NCBI RefSeq assembly: GCF_016863335.1
Contig: NZ_BOOR01000063.1
Coordinates: 1-64,000, forward strand
Source: Planotetraspora thailandica
GTDB lineage: Bacteria; Actinomycetota; Actinomycetes; Streptosporangiales; Streptosporangiaceae
DNA: 64,000 nt
Direction: 5' to 3'
Program-made: the position numbers and the translations under genes
Notes under the pieces: model-generated
Databases searched by the model: none
Seen by the model: only the letters and a program-made list of their open reading frames with translations
Told to the model about the DNA's origin: nothing
In this document: piece by piece, positions 25,341-33,631 of the stretch
Position numbering within the stretch: the first letter of the stretch is position 1
Layout: each line of letters starts with the position of its first letter

Positions 25341-25354
25341 CGGGTGCGCACCCG
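25341..25354. promoter_or_regulatory. 14-bp perfect palindrome before the helicase gene
   Basis: CGGGTGCGCACCCG is a full palindrome 24 bases upstream of the helicase GTG, in the 81-base gap after fumC. It might be an operator, or a short hairpin in the leader. Confidence 0.35.
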
Positions 25355-25398
25355 GGGATGGGTCCTCCCTATGATCCCCCCCACCGCGCAGTGCTTCG

Positions 25399-26871
25399 TC
25401 AGCGGGCCACTCCCGGACGGGTGAGGCGCTCGGGATCGACGACCCGGTCGAACAGCTCCTCGCTGACGCCCGAGCGTATCGCGGCGTCCTTCAGGGTCAG
25501 GTCCTCGTCGATGGCGCGATGGGCGATGCGAGCGGCCTCGTCGTAGCCGATGACCGGGCTGAGCGCGGTCACCATCATCACGGAGCGTTCGACATCGGAC
25601 TTCAGTTTAAGCGTGTTCAGCCGCACTCCCTCGACGAGGAAGCCGCGGAAGTGATCCATCATGTCCGACAGCAGCCTGATCGAGTGCAGCACGTTGTCGA
25701 TGATGATCGGCCGGAACGCGTTGAGCTCGAAGTTACCCTCGGCGCCGGCCATGGAGACGGCGGCGTCGTTGCCGACGACCTGGACGGCGACCATGAGCAT
25801 CGCCTCGGCCTGGGTCGGGTTGACCTTGCCCGGCATGATCGACGAGCCGGGCTCGTTGGACGGCAGGTCCAGCTCGTGCAGGCCGGTGCGCGGGCCTGAC
25901 CCCAGCCAGCGCATGTCGTTGGCGAACTTGAACAGCGACACGGCGAGGGTGCGCAGCGCGGCCGAGACCCGTACCAGCGGGTCGCAGGACGCCTGCGCGG
26001 CGAACTTGTTGGGCGCGCTGGTGAACGGGTGCCCGGTCAGCCGGGCGATCTCGGCGGCCACGGCGTCCCCGAACCCGGGAGGCGCGTTGAGGCCGGTGCC
26101 GACGGCGGTGCCGCCGATCGCGAGCCTGTCGAGACCGGCGGCCGTCGCCTTGAGGTGTTCGGCGGCGTCGTCGATCTGCGCGACGTACCCCGACCATTCC
26201 TGGCCGACGGTGAGCGGGGTCGCGTCCTCCAGGTGGGTGCGGCCGACCTTTACGACGTGCGCCCATTCCTCGCTCTTGTGCGCGGCGGCGTCCCGCAGGC
26301 GCGACAGGGCGGGAAACAGCCGGTCGTGCAGGGCGGTGACCGCGGCGATGTGCATGGCCGTGACGAAGGTGTCGTTGGACGACTGGCCCATGTTCACGTG
26401 GTCGTTCGGGTGCACCGGGTCCTTGCTGCCGAGCCGCCCGCCGGTCAGCTGGATGGCCCGGTTCGAGATCACCTCGTTGACGTTCATGTTCGACTGCGTG
26501 CCCGAGCCGGTCTGCCACACGTAGAGCGGGAACTCCGAGTCGAGCCGCCCGCCGATGACCTCGTCGGCGACGCGGGCGATGAGCTCGGCCTTCCAGGCGG
26601 GCAGGCGTCCCTCCCGCCCGTTGACGACCGCCGCCGCCTTCTTGATGTAGCCGTAGGCGTGGTAAACGGCCTTGGGCATGCGGTCGTCGCCGATGTCGAA
26701 GTGGATCAGGGACCGCTGGGTCTGCGCACCCCAGTAGTGGCCGGCGGGCACGTCGATCGTCCCGAGCGAGTCGCTTTCCGTGCGCGTGCCGGTCGCGCTC
26801 AGCCCGATCGGCACGTCCTTGATCTTCGGGCCGCGCTCGCGGCGGGCCCTGAGGCGTCCTTTGAGGCGCAT
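25399..26871 (-). CDS. fumC: Class II fumarate hydratase
   Basis: Converts fumarate to malate in the TCA cycle; a cytoplasmic homotetramer needing no iron-sulfur cluster. The 490-residue protein has GSGTQSNMNVNEV, the HPNDHVNMGQSSND block, GRTHLEDATPLTVGQEW and the signature GSSIMPGKVNPTQAE with the catalytic serine. ATG 26871 starts two bases after the malic-enzyme stop and uses a GGGAGG site inside that gene's end. It is slightly longer at the N-terminus (a basic RLKGRLRARRERGPK stretch) than most FumC. The pairing with malic enzyme links fumarate, malate and pyruvate. Confidence 0.96.
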   Translation of the reverse strand: MRLKGRLRARRERGPKIKDVPIGLSATGTRTESDSLGTIDVPAGHYWGAQTQRSLIHFDIGDDRMPKAVYHAYGYIKKAAAVVNGREGRLPAWKAELIARVADEVIGGRLDSEFPLYVWQTGSGTQSNMNVNEVISNRAIQLTGGRLGSKDPVHPNDHVNMGQSSNDTFVTAMHIAAVTALHDRLFPALSRLRDAAAHKSEEWAHVVKVGRTHLEDATPLTVGQEWSGYVAQIDDAAEHLKATAAGLDRLAIGGTAVGTGLNAPPGFGDAVAAEIARLTGHPFTSAPNKFAAQASCDPLVRVSAALRTLAVSLFKFANDMRWLGSGPRTGLHELDLPSNEPGSSIMPGKVNPTQAEAMLMVAVQVVGNDAAVSMAGAEGNFELNAFRPIIIDNVLHSIRLLSDMMDHFRGFLVEGVRLNTLKLKSDVERSVMMVTALSPVIGYDEAARIAHRAIDEDLTLKDAAIRSGVSEELFDRVVDPERLTRPGVAR

Positions 26872-26873
26872 CC

Positions 26874-28580
26874 TCAGCCTCCCTTGACGGGGTGGTACTC
26901 GGGCTGCCACATCGTGTCCTGCACCTGCTGAATGACGTCGTGCAACTCGGCGCGGGCGAGCTCCTCCTTCGCGGCCTCCTCGGCAACGGCGACGGCGACG
27001 AGGGCCGAGATCTCCCTGAGGTTGTCCACCTGCGGCAGCAGGGAAGCGCCGGGCGTGGCCACGTCGACGAGGCTCGCGACGGCGTCGGCGGCCGCGGCGA
27101 ACATGCCGTCGCTGACGCGCCGGGCCCGCGACACGGTGACGCCGAGCCCCAGCCCGGGGTACAGCAGGGCGTTGTTGGCCTGCCCGATGGCGTAGGTGAC
27201 GCCCTGGTAGGTGACCGGCTGCACCGGAATGCCCGTCGCGATGAGGGCGCGCCCGCCGGTCCAGCGGATCAGGTCGGCCGGCATTGCCTCGATCCGCTCG
27301 GTCGGGTTCGACAGCGGGAAGATGATCGGCCGGTCGACGTGGGAGACCATTGCGCGCACGATCTCCTCGGTGAAGGCGCCGTGGACGGTGGAGGTGCCGA
27401 TGAGCATGGTCGGGTGGACGTGATCCACGACCTCGCGCAGCCCGATGGGTCTGTCGCCCCAGCCGGCCACCTCGGAGGCGGGCCGGGCGTACGGCTCCTG
27501 GTAGTCGCGCAGGTCGTCCATGTCGCCGATCAGCAGGCCCTGCCGGTCGACCGCCCAGATCCTGCGGGTCGCGGTCGCGCGGTCGAGCCCGGCGCGGACC
27601 ATCGCGTCGCGCAGCTGGTCGGCGATGCCGACGCCGGCCGTACCCGCTCCGAACACGACGACCCGCTGCTCGCCCATCGGGGTGCCGGACACCCGTACGG
27701 CGCCGAGCGCGGCGGCCAGAAGGATGGCCCCGGTGCCCTGCATGTCGTCGTTGAAGGTGCTGATCCTGCGGGTGTACTTCTCCAGGATGCGGCGGCCGTT
27801 GGACGGCCCGAAGTCCTCCCAGTGGAGCAGCGCCTGCGGGAACATCGAGGTCGCGGCCGTGACGTAGGCGTCGATGAAGTCGTCGTAGCGCTGCCCACGC
27901 ACCCGGGAGTGGCGGTTGCCGACGTAGTAGGGATCGTTGAGCAGTTCCTCGTTGTCGGTCCCGACGTCGAGGGCGACGGGCACGACCCGGTTCGGGTGGA
28001 TTCCGGCGGCGGCGGTGTAGACGGCGAGCTTCCCGACGGCGATGCCGCTGCCGCCTCCGACGCCCCAGTCGCCGATGCCGAGGATCTCCTCGGCGTCGGA
28101 GGCGACGACGAGGTCGACGTCCTCGGGGCCGAGCCCGAGGTTGCGGAAGGCCCGCTCGATGCCGCCGACGTCGTCGATGGACAGGTAGACGCCGCGCGGC
28201 CTGCGGTATTCGTGGCTGTAGGTCTTGATCGCCTGGCCGACGGTGGGGTCGTAGACGATGGGCAGCATCTCGCGCAGGTGCTCGGCGAGCAGGCGGTAGA
28301 ACAGCACCTCGTTGCGATCGTGCAGGGCGGTCAGGTAGACGTTCTTGCGCAGGTCGTCGGGCTGGGAGCGGTATTGCGCGTAGGCGCGGCGGGCCTGTTC
28401 GTCGAGCGTTTCCACGGCGGGCGGCACGAGGCCGTCGAGCCCGAGCTCGGCACGTTCCCGCTCGTCGAACGCGGTGCCCTTGTTGAGCATCGGGTCGCGC
28501 AGGACCTCCAGGCCATGCAGCGGTGTGATGTAGGTCCCGTCAGGAGCCACCGTGAAGTTCGCGTTCTTGACAGTAGACAC
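26874..28580 (-). CDS. maeA: NAD-dependent malic enzyme
   Basis: Oxidative decarboxylation of malate to pyruvate with NAD(P)+. The 568-residue protein is of the long malic-enzyme type. It shows the N-terminal domain with LPIVYDPTVGQAIKTYSHEYRRPRG split over the substrate site, the metal-site region HWEDFGPSNGRRILEKY and FNDDMQGTGA, and the dinucleotide fold VVVFGAGTAGVGIADQL. Starts at GTG with GGAGGG nine bases before. It forms an operon with fumC. The 249-base gap to the divergent permease holds a strong hairpin. Confidence 0.95.
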   Translation of the reverse strand: MSTVKNANFTVAPDGTYITPLHGLEVLRDPMLNKGTAFDERERAELGLDGLVPPAVETLDEQARRAYAQYRSQPDDLRKNVYLTALHDRNEVLFYRLLAEHLREMLPIVYDPTVGQAIKTYSHEYRRPRGVYLSIDDVGGIERAFRNLGLGPEDVDLVVASDAEEILGIGDWGVGGGSGIAVGKLAVYTAAAGIHPNRVVPVALDVGTDNEELLNDPYYVGNRHSRVRGQRYDDFIDAYVTAATSMFPQALLHWEDFGPSNGRRILEKYTRRISTFNDDMQGTGAILLAAALGAVRVSGTPMGEQRVVVFGAGTAGVGIADQLRDAMVRAGLDRATATRRIWAVDRQGLLIGDMDDLRDYQEPYARPASEVAGWGDRPIGLREVVDHVHPTMLIGTSTVHGAFTEEIVRAMVSHVDRPIIFPLSNPTERIEAMPADLIRWTGGRALIATGIPVQPVTYQGVTYAIGQANNALLYPGLGLGVTVSRARRVSDGMFAAAADAVASLVDVATPGASLLPQVDNLREISALVAVAVAEEAAKEELARAELHDVIQQVQDTMWQPEYHPVKGG

Positions 28581-28706
28581 CAGACCCTCCCTAATCGGCA
28601 GAAAAAGTGCTTATCTACCAGAGCAGGGGTTCCCGCGGGCAGGAACGGCAAGCCAAAGCAGCGACAAAGGTCGCCTCAGCCATTCATTGCGCGAGGGACC
28701 CCGGGA

Positions 28707-28745
28707 GGCGCCCGCCGTACTGCCCCTGTTCGTACGGCGGGCGCC
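28707..28745. terminator. Strong hairpin in a divergent promoter region
   Basis: Fourteen perfect base pairs, ggcgcccgccgtac (28707-28720) with gtacggcgggcgcc (28732-28745) and an 11-base spacer. It lies between two genes that point away from each other, so it does not end either. It could insulate them, end an unseen small RNA, or bind a regulator. Confidence 0.4.
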
Positions 28746-28769
28746 GGTCTGTGGGTTCTTGACGGACTC

Positions 28770-28799
28770 TTGACGCTCTATCCGCATTCCCTCTAGATT
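28770..28799 (+). promoter_or_regulatory. Sigma70-like promoter of the permease operon
   Basis: TTGACG (28770-28775) and TAGATT (28794-28799) are separated by 18 bases, about 30 bases before ATG 28830. A second TTGAC lies ten bases further upstream. This is a good vegetative-type promoter for an actinomycete. Confidence 0.65.
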
Positions 28800-28810
28800 T
28801 CGCTGAACAA

Positions 28811-28818
28811 GTCTAGAC
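28811..28818. promoter_or_regulatory. GTCTAGAC operator core (GntR/HutC type)
   Basis: The palindrome gtctagac lies between the -10 element and the ATG of the permease gene. It is the central core of operators for HutC-subfamily GntR regulators such as DasR. The fourth gene's neighbour in this operon encodes a GntR/UTRA protein, so autoregulation is likely. A related ctctaga half element overlaps the -10 at 28791. Confidence 0.6.
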
Positions 28819-28829
28819 AGGTAGGGCAA

Positions 28830-30329
28830 ATGGCCAGTACGCAGGGCAAACACGTGACATCAGCCACTGGCGGGCGGCAGCTGACGATCGAGACCCACGG
28901 CCTCGACGTGATCGGCGATTCGGAGCGGAAAGGCCGTCCCAGACAGCTGTTCTGGCCATGGTTCGGCGCGAACGTCTCGATCCTCGGGCTCAGCTACGGC
29001 GCGTTCGTGCTCGGTTTCGGCATCTCCTTCTGGCAGGCGCTCATCGCCGGGGTCGTCGGCATCGTCTTCTCGTTCCTGCTGTGCGGCTTCGTCGCGGTGG
29101 CGGGCAAGCGCGGGTCGGCCCCCACGATGGTGCTCAGCCGCGCCGCCTTCGGCATCCGGGGCAACCGGCTGCCCTCGGCGATCTCGTGGATCCTGACGGT
29201 GGGCTGGGAGACGGTGCTCACCGCCCTGGCCACGCTGGCGACCGCGACCGTGCTCGGCAGGCTCGGATGGGGCGGCGGCACCTCCACGAAGATCATCGCG
29301 CTCGTCGTGGTGACCGCGCTGATCATCGTCGCGGGCGTCATGGGCTTCGACCTGATCATGCGTCTGCAGACCGTCATCACGGTCGTGACCGGCGTGCTGA
29401 CCGTGGTCTACATCGTGCTGGTGTCCGGCCACATCCACTGGGCGACCGTCTCGGCGATCCCCGGCGGCTCGTCACAGGAGCTGATCGGGGCGCTGGTGTT
29501 CATGATGACCGGGTTCGGCCTCGGATGGGTCAACGCCGCCGCCGACTACTCGCGTTATCTGCCGCGGAGGGCGTCCGGCTCGGGCGTCATCGCGTGGACG
29601 ACGTTCGGATCCTCAGTCGCGCCGATCGTGTTGCTGCTGTTCGGCCTCCTGCTGGCCGGCTCGTCGAAGGACCTCAACACGGCGATCGCAGGAGACCCCA
29701 TCGGAGCGCTCGCGGCCGTGCTGCCCACGTGGTTCCTCGTGCCGTTCGTGATCGTTGCCGTGCTCGGCCTCGTCGGCGGCGCCGTGCTCGACATCTACTC
29801 CTCCGGCCTGGCCCTCCTCGCGGCCGGGCTGCGGGTGCCGCGTTACGCCGCCGCCCTCGTCGACGGCGTCATCATGATCGTCGGAACGGTGTACATCGTC
29901 TTCATCGCCGACGACTTCCTCGGCCCGTTCCAGGGATTCCTGATCACGCTGGGCGTGCCCATCGCCGCGTGGTGCGGGATAATGCTGGCCGACATCGCCC
30001 TGCGCCGCCGCGACTACGACGAGGCCGACCTCTTCCGCCCCTCCGGACGTTACGGGAACATCCCGGCCGTCCCCGTCGCGGTCATCCTCGCCGGCACCGC
30101 GATCGGGTGGGGGCTGGTCACCAACACTTACGCGGGCTGGCTCAGCTGGCAGGGCTACCTCCTGGAGCCGCTGGGCCTCGGCGGCAGGAAGGGCGCGTGG
30201 GCCGGCGCCAACCTGGGTGTGCTCGCCGCGCTCGCCGTCGGCTTCGTCGTGACGCTGCTGCTGACCCGGCGCCGTGTGCGCGCCCAGGAGAGCCTGTCCC
30301 CCGTCACCGCCACCAAGGAGGTCGCGTGA
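28830..30329 (+). CDS. NCS1 family nucleobase/nucleoside permease
   Basis: A 499-residue membrane transporter with about 12 helices. The N-terminal cytoplasmic part ends RPRQLFWPWFGANVSILGLSYGAF, the typical NCS1 entry (W-x-x-N). GSAPTMVLSRAAFG, GWVNAAADYSRYLP (helix 6 region) and DFLGPFQGFLITLG are family blocks seen in CodB/PucI-like purine, cytosine or allantoin importers. It heads a five-gene operon and has its own promoter and a GntR-type operator. It stands where E. coli yegT (a nucleoside transporter of another family) stands in the yegTUVW set. Confidence 0.92.
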   Translation: MASTQGKHVTSATGGRQLTIETHGLDVIGDSERKGRPRQLFWPWFGANVSILGLSYGAFVLGFGISFWQALIAGVVGIVFSFLLCGFVAVAGKRGSAPTMVLSRAAFGIRGNRLPSAISWILTVGWETVLTALATLATATVLGRLGWGGGTSTKIIALVVVTALIIVAGVMGFDLIMRLQTVITVVTGVLTVVYIVLVSGHIHWATVSAIPGGSSQELIGALVFMMTGFGLGWVNAAADYSRYLPRRASGSGVIAWTTFGSSVAPIVLLLFGLLLAGSSKDLNTAIAGDPIGALAAVLPTWFLVPFVIVAVLGLVGGAVLDIYSSGLALLAAGLRVPRYAAALVDGVIMIVGTVYIVFIADDFLGPFQGFLITLGVPIAAWCGIMLADIALRRRDYDEADLFRPSGRYGNIPAVPVAVILAGTAIGWGLVTNTYAGWLSWQGYLLEPLGLGGRKGAWAGANLGVLAALAVGFVVTLLLTRRRVRAQESLSPVTATKEVA

Positions 30330-30901
30330 CCGCGTCGCCTGCATGGCTGACCGTCGTCGACATGCAGCGGGTGTTCGCCGAGCCGTCCAGCGGCTGGTTC
30401 ACCCCGCGCTTCGCCGAGACCGTCGGCCCCATCAAGGCGCTGACGAAGGCGTTCGGCTCGCGGGTCACCTTCACGCGGTTCATCGCCCCCGACGTCCCCG
30501 AAGGGTCCTGGCGGGAGTACTATCGGCTCTGGCCGTTCGCGCTGCAGACGCCGGACTCCCGGATCTACGAGCTGGTCGACGACTTCGCCGAGGCTCCCGG
30601 CCGCAGGCTGGCCGCCACCACGTTCGGCAAGTGGACGCCTGAGCTGGCCGCCGACGTCGGCCCCGGCGGCCGCATGGTGGTGGCGGGCGTGTCCACCGAC
30701 TGCTGCGTGTTGTCGACAGTCGTCGCCGCGGCCGACGCGGGCGTGGAGGTGCTGGTCGTCTCCGACGCGTGCGCGGGCATGACCGACGAGAGCCACCGGC
30801 AGGCCCTGGACATCCTCGCGTTGTACGGCCCGCTCGTCCGGGTGGTCACCACCGCCGAAGTGCTGCGGGACCTCGAGGAAGCCGGGGGCGCGGATTCGTG
30901 A
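30326..30901 (+). CDS. Cysteine hydrolase, isochorismatase/nicotinamidase family
   Basis: A 191-residue cytoplasmic hydrolase. The catalytic triad fits the family: Asp in LTVVDMQRVF (about residue 12), Lys in ATTFGKWTPEL, and Cys in VSTDCCVLSTV. Members hydrolyse amide or enol-ether bonds (nicotinamide, ureidoacrylate, isochorismate). GTG 30326 overlaps the permease stop and the end overlaps the GntR start, so it is fully embedded in the operon. The substrate is probably a nitrogenous breakdown product of what the permease imports. Confidence 0.88.
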   Translation: MTASPAWLTVVDMQRVFAEPSSGWFTPRFAETVGPIKALTKAFGSRVTFTRFIAPDVPEGSWREYYRLWPFALQTPDSRIYELVDDFAEAPGRRLAATTFGKWTPELAADVGPGGRMVVAGVSTDCCVLSTVVAAADAGVEVLVVSDACAGMTDESHRQALDILALYGPLVRVVTTAEVLRDLEEAGGADS

Positions 30902-31668
30902 CCGGCCCCGTCAGGCTGAAACACCAGCGCATCACCGTCGCGCTGGAAAGGGAGATCAGGTCCGGCCAGGTGCCCCGCGGCGCACGGCTGCCCGGGGAGC
31001 TCGCCCTGGCCCGCCGCTTCGGGGTGAGCCGCACCACGGTCCGTACGGCACTGGCCGAGCTGAACGAGGCCGGACTGATCACGACCCGGACCGGCAAGGG
31101 CTCGTTCGTCCTGTTCGACGGGCGCCCGCTCGACGACAGGCTCGGATGGGCGCACGCGCTCGCGGCCCAGGGGGTGGAGACGCGCACCCGCGTTCTGCGC
31201 ATAGCCCTCTGCCATCGGGAGGAACTGTGTGGCCGGGGGGATCTGTGTGGCCGGGAGGAACTGTGCCGCCGGGACGGCCTGGCCGGGGTGCCGGGCCTCG
31301 ACTCCCCCGAGGTCGTGGTGATCGAGCGGGTCCGCGAGGTCGCGCCGCAGACCGTCGTGTCGTACGAACGCAGTTGCGTTCCCGCGGTCGGCGAGCTGCG
31401 CGACCTGCCCGCCCGGGGGCTGGCCGGCTCGCTGACCGAGGCGCTCAACCGGGCGGGGCTGCACCCCGACCACGGCGAGCAGCGCCTGTCCGGCCGCATG
31501 ATCGACGACCGTGAGGCGGAGCTGCTCCGCCGCGAGCCGGGCGCGTGGTTCCTCAGCGCACGGCGCACGAGCTGGGCCGGCGACGGCACGTTCATCGAGC
31601 GGGTGGACAGCCTGCTCGACCCCGCGCACTTCGAGCTGTCCCTGACCTTCGGCGAGAAGACCTCATGA
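30898..31668 (+). CDS. GntR family regulator with UTRA domain (HutC subfamily)
   Basis: A 256-residue repressor. The winged helix is GARLPGELALARRFGVSRTTVRTALAELNEAGLITTRTGKGSFV. The C-terminal half is a UTRA ligand domain (EVVVIERVREVAPQTVVSYERSCVP; LTFGEKTS at the end). Between them (about 103-125) sits an odd insertion of three six-residue repeats, ELCGR-like, encoded by an 18-bp tandem repeat. GTG overlaps the preceding stop. It corresponds to yegW in E. coli and most likely binds gtctagac before the operon. Confidence 0.9.
   Translation: MTGPVRLKHQRITVALEREIRSGQVPRGARLPGELALARRFGVSRTTVRTALAELNEAGLITTRTGKGSFVLFDGRPLDDRLGWAHALAAQGVETRTRVLRIALCHREELCGRGDLCGREELCRRDGLAGVPGLDSPEVVVIERVREVAPQTVVSYERSCVPAVGELRDLPARGLAGSLTEALNRAGLHPDHGEQRLSGRMIDDREAELLRREPGAWFLSARRTSWAGDGTFIERVDSLLDPAHFELSLTFGEKTS
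31216..31269. repeat. 18-bp tandem repeat inside the GntR gene
   Basis: Three copies of cgggaggaactgtgtggc-like sequence lie at 31216-31233, 31234-31251 and 31252-31269, coding REELCG, RGDLCG and REELCR. They keep the reading frame and add cysteines at six-residue steps near the start of the UTRA domain. Confidence 0.8.
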
Positions 31669-32669
31669 CCACGACACGTTCACGCGCGCTCGGCGCGTTG
31701 TACGGCCTGGCGATCGGCGACGCGCTCGGCATGCCGACGCAGATGCTCTCCCGGCCGCAGATCACGGCCCTGTTCGGCCCGGTGCTCACGGGCTTCGAGG
31801 ACGCCCCGCCCGATCACCCGCTCGCGGCGGGCATGCGGGCGGGGGCGGTCACCGACGACACCGAACAGGCCATGCTGCTGGCCAGGGTTCTCATCGACGG
31901 GGACGGCAGGGCCGACCCAGGCGAGCTGGCCAGGCGCCTGGTCGCCTGGGAGGACTCGATGCGCGCCCGCGGCTCGCTCGACCTGCTGGGGCCCTCCACC
32001 AAGCGGGCGGTGGCCGAGGTGATCGCCGGAACCGACGTCGCCGAGGCGGGCCGCTTCGGCACGACCAACGGGGCGGCGATGCGCGTGGCCCCCGTCGGCG
32101 TGGCGTTCGGCTCCGGCGACCTGCACGCTCTCGTGGACCACGTCGTCGAGACGAGCATGGTGACCCACAACACGGGGGTGGCGCTCGCGGGCGCCGCCGC
32201 CGTGGCGGCCGCCGTCTCCGCCGGCGTGGGCGGGGCCGGCGTGGCCGACGCCGTACGGCAGGCCGAGGCGGCCGCCAGGATCGCGGCGGGACGCGGCCAC
32301 TGGGTCGCCGCCGCGGACGTCGCGGCCCGCATCGCCTGGGCGTGCGACCTGGTCGACGGCCTGCCCGATGAGGAGGTGTGCGAGATCGTCTACCGGCTGG
32401 TCGGCACCAGCCTCGCCACTCAGGAGTCGGTGCCCGCGGCCTTCGCCATCCTGTGGGCCTGCCGCGACGACCCCTGGCGCGCCTGCCTGCTGGCCGCCTC
32501 GGTCGGCGGCGACTGCGACACCATCGCGGCGATGGCCGGAGCCGTCGCGGGCGCCTGCCACGGAGTGGACGCGTTCCCCGCGGAGGTGCGCGAGACCGTC
32601 ACCCGGGTCAACGACCTGCGCCTGGACGACGTCGCCGACCGGCTGCTCGCCCTGCGAGAGGAGGTCTAG
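31665..32669 (+). CDS. ADP-ribosylglycohydrolase family protein (YegU-like)
   Basis: A 334-residue member of the ADP-ribosyl-(dinitrogen reductase) hydrolase family. Metal-binding motifs are present: GLAIGDALGMPT, GAVTDDTEQAMLLA, FGTTNGAAMRVAPVG and the C-terminal SVGGDCDTIAAMAGAVAGA with paired aspartates. Such enzymes cleave N- or O-glycosidic bonds of ADP-ribose; in catabolic operons they may act as nucleoside hydrolases. ATGA overlap with gntR. It matches yegU in position and family. Confidence 0.9.
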   Translation: MTTTRSRALGALYGLAIGDALGMPTQMLSRPQITALFGPVLTGFEDAPPDHPLAAGMRAGAVTDDTEQAMLLARVLIDGDGRADPGELARRLVAWEDSMRARGSLDLLGPSTKRAVAEVIAGTDVAEAGRFGTTNGAAMRVAPVGVAFGSGDLHALVDHVVETSMVTHNTGVALAGAAAVAAAVSAGVGGAGVADAVRQAEAAARIAAGRGHWVAAADVAARIAWACDLVDGLPDEEVCEIVYRLVGTSLATQESVPAAFAILWACRDDPWRACLLAASVGGDCDTIAAMAGAVAGACHGVDAFPAEVRETVTRVNDLRLDDVADRLLALREEV

Positions 32670-32671
32670 CC

Positions 32672-33631
32672 GTGTCCCGGCTGCTGCACGTGGGGAACGT
32701 GGTGGTCGACCTGGTGCTCGACGTCGAGGCGCTGCCGGAGCGCGGCGGCGACGTACTCGCCTCCGGGGCGGCCGCCACGCCCGGCGGCGGCTTCAACGTG
32801 ATGGTGGCCGCCGCGCGGCAGGGCATGCGGGTGGCCTACGCGGGCGCCCACGGCACCGGGCCCTTCGGCGACATGGCGCGGACCGCGATGCGGGAGGCCG
32901 GTGTCGAGGTGCTCCACCCGGCGAAGACCGGCGTGGACACGGGATTCTCCGTGGCCGTCGTCGACGCCGGAGGAGAACGCACGTTCCTCACCGGTGTCGG
33001 AGCCGAAGGCGCCCTGACCGGGGCGGACCTCGCCGCGATCGGCCCGGCGCGGGGCGACGTCGTCTACGTCTCCGGATACTCCCTGCTCCACCCATCCAAC
33101 CGGGAGGCGCTGACCGGCTGGCTGCCCGGCCTGCCGGAAGAGGTGCCCGTGGTGTTCGACCCGGGGCCCCTGGCCGACCGCGTCCCCGCCGAGGCCATGG
33201 AGCTCGTCATGGGCAGGACCGACTGGTGGACGTGCAACGCCAGGGAGGCGGCCCTCGTCACCGGCCTCGGCGACCCGGCCGAGGCGGCGGCCGCGCTGGC
33301 CGGCCGTACGGGGAGGGGCGGGGTGCTGGTGCGGACCGGACCCGACGGATGCGTCGTCGCCGAGCGCGGGCGCCCGCCGGTGCATGTACCGGGCTTCCCC
33401 GTCGAGGCCGTGGACATGAACGGCGCGGGAGACGCGCACACCGGCGTGTTCGTCGCGGCGTTGGCCGCCGGGTCGGAAGCGGCGGAGGCCGCGCGCGTCG
33501 CCAACGCGGCGGCGGCGCTCGCGGTCACCGTGCGCGGTCCCGCGACCGCCCCGCGGGCCGTCGACCTGGCGGCGTTCCTGCACGGGCAGCCGCCTCAGCG
33601 AGGGTTCCCCGCCGTGAGCCAGGCCACGTAG
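32672..33631 (+). CDS. PfkB family carbohydrate/nucleoside kinase (YegV-like)
   Basis: A 319-residue ribokinase-fold enzyme. The N-terminal glycine pair is in TPGGGFNVMVAAARQG and the C-terminal signature VDMNGAGDAHTGVF holds the catalytic Asp in GAGD; the usual DT before GAGD is replaced by DMN. It would phosphorylate a sugar or nucleoside released inside the cell. GTG follows AGAGGAGG and starts two bases after the preceding stop. It is the last gene of the operon and overlaps the convergent epimerase gene by 37 bases. Confidence 0.92.
   Translation: MSRLLHVGNVVVDLVLDVEALPERGGDVLASGAAATPGGGFNVMVAAARQGMRVAYAGAHGTGPFGDMARTAMREAGVEVLHPAKTGVDTGFSVAVVDAGGERTFLTGVGAEGALTGADLAAIGPARGDVVYVSGYSLLHPSNREALTGWLPGLPEEVPVVFDPGPLADRVPAEAMELVMGRTDWWTCNAREAALVTGLGDPAEAAAALAGRTGRGGVLVRTGPDGCVVAERGRPPVHVPGFPVEAVDMNGAGDAHTGVFVAALAAGSEAAEAARVANAAAALAVTVRGPATAPRAVDLAAFLHGQPPQRGFPAVSQAT

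Noticed and set aside
26892-28796. 634-codon plus-strand frame opposite malic enzyme
   Set aside because: Antisense shadow with biased composition (Gly/Val/Asp/Arg); the minus-strand malic enzyme is unambiguous.
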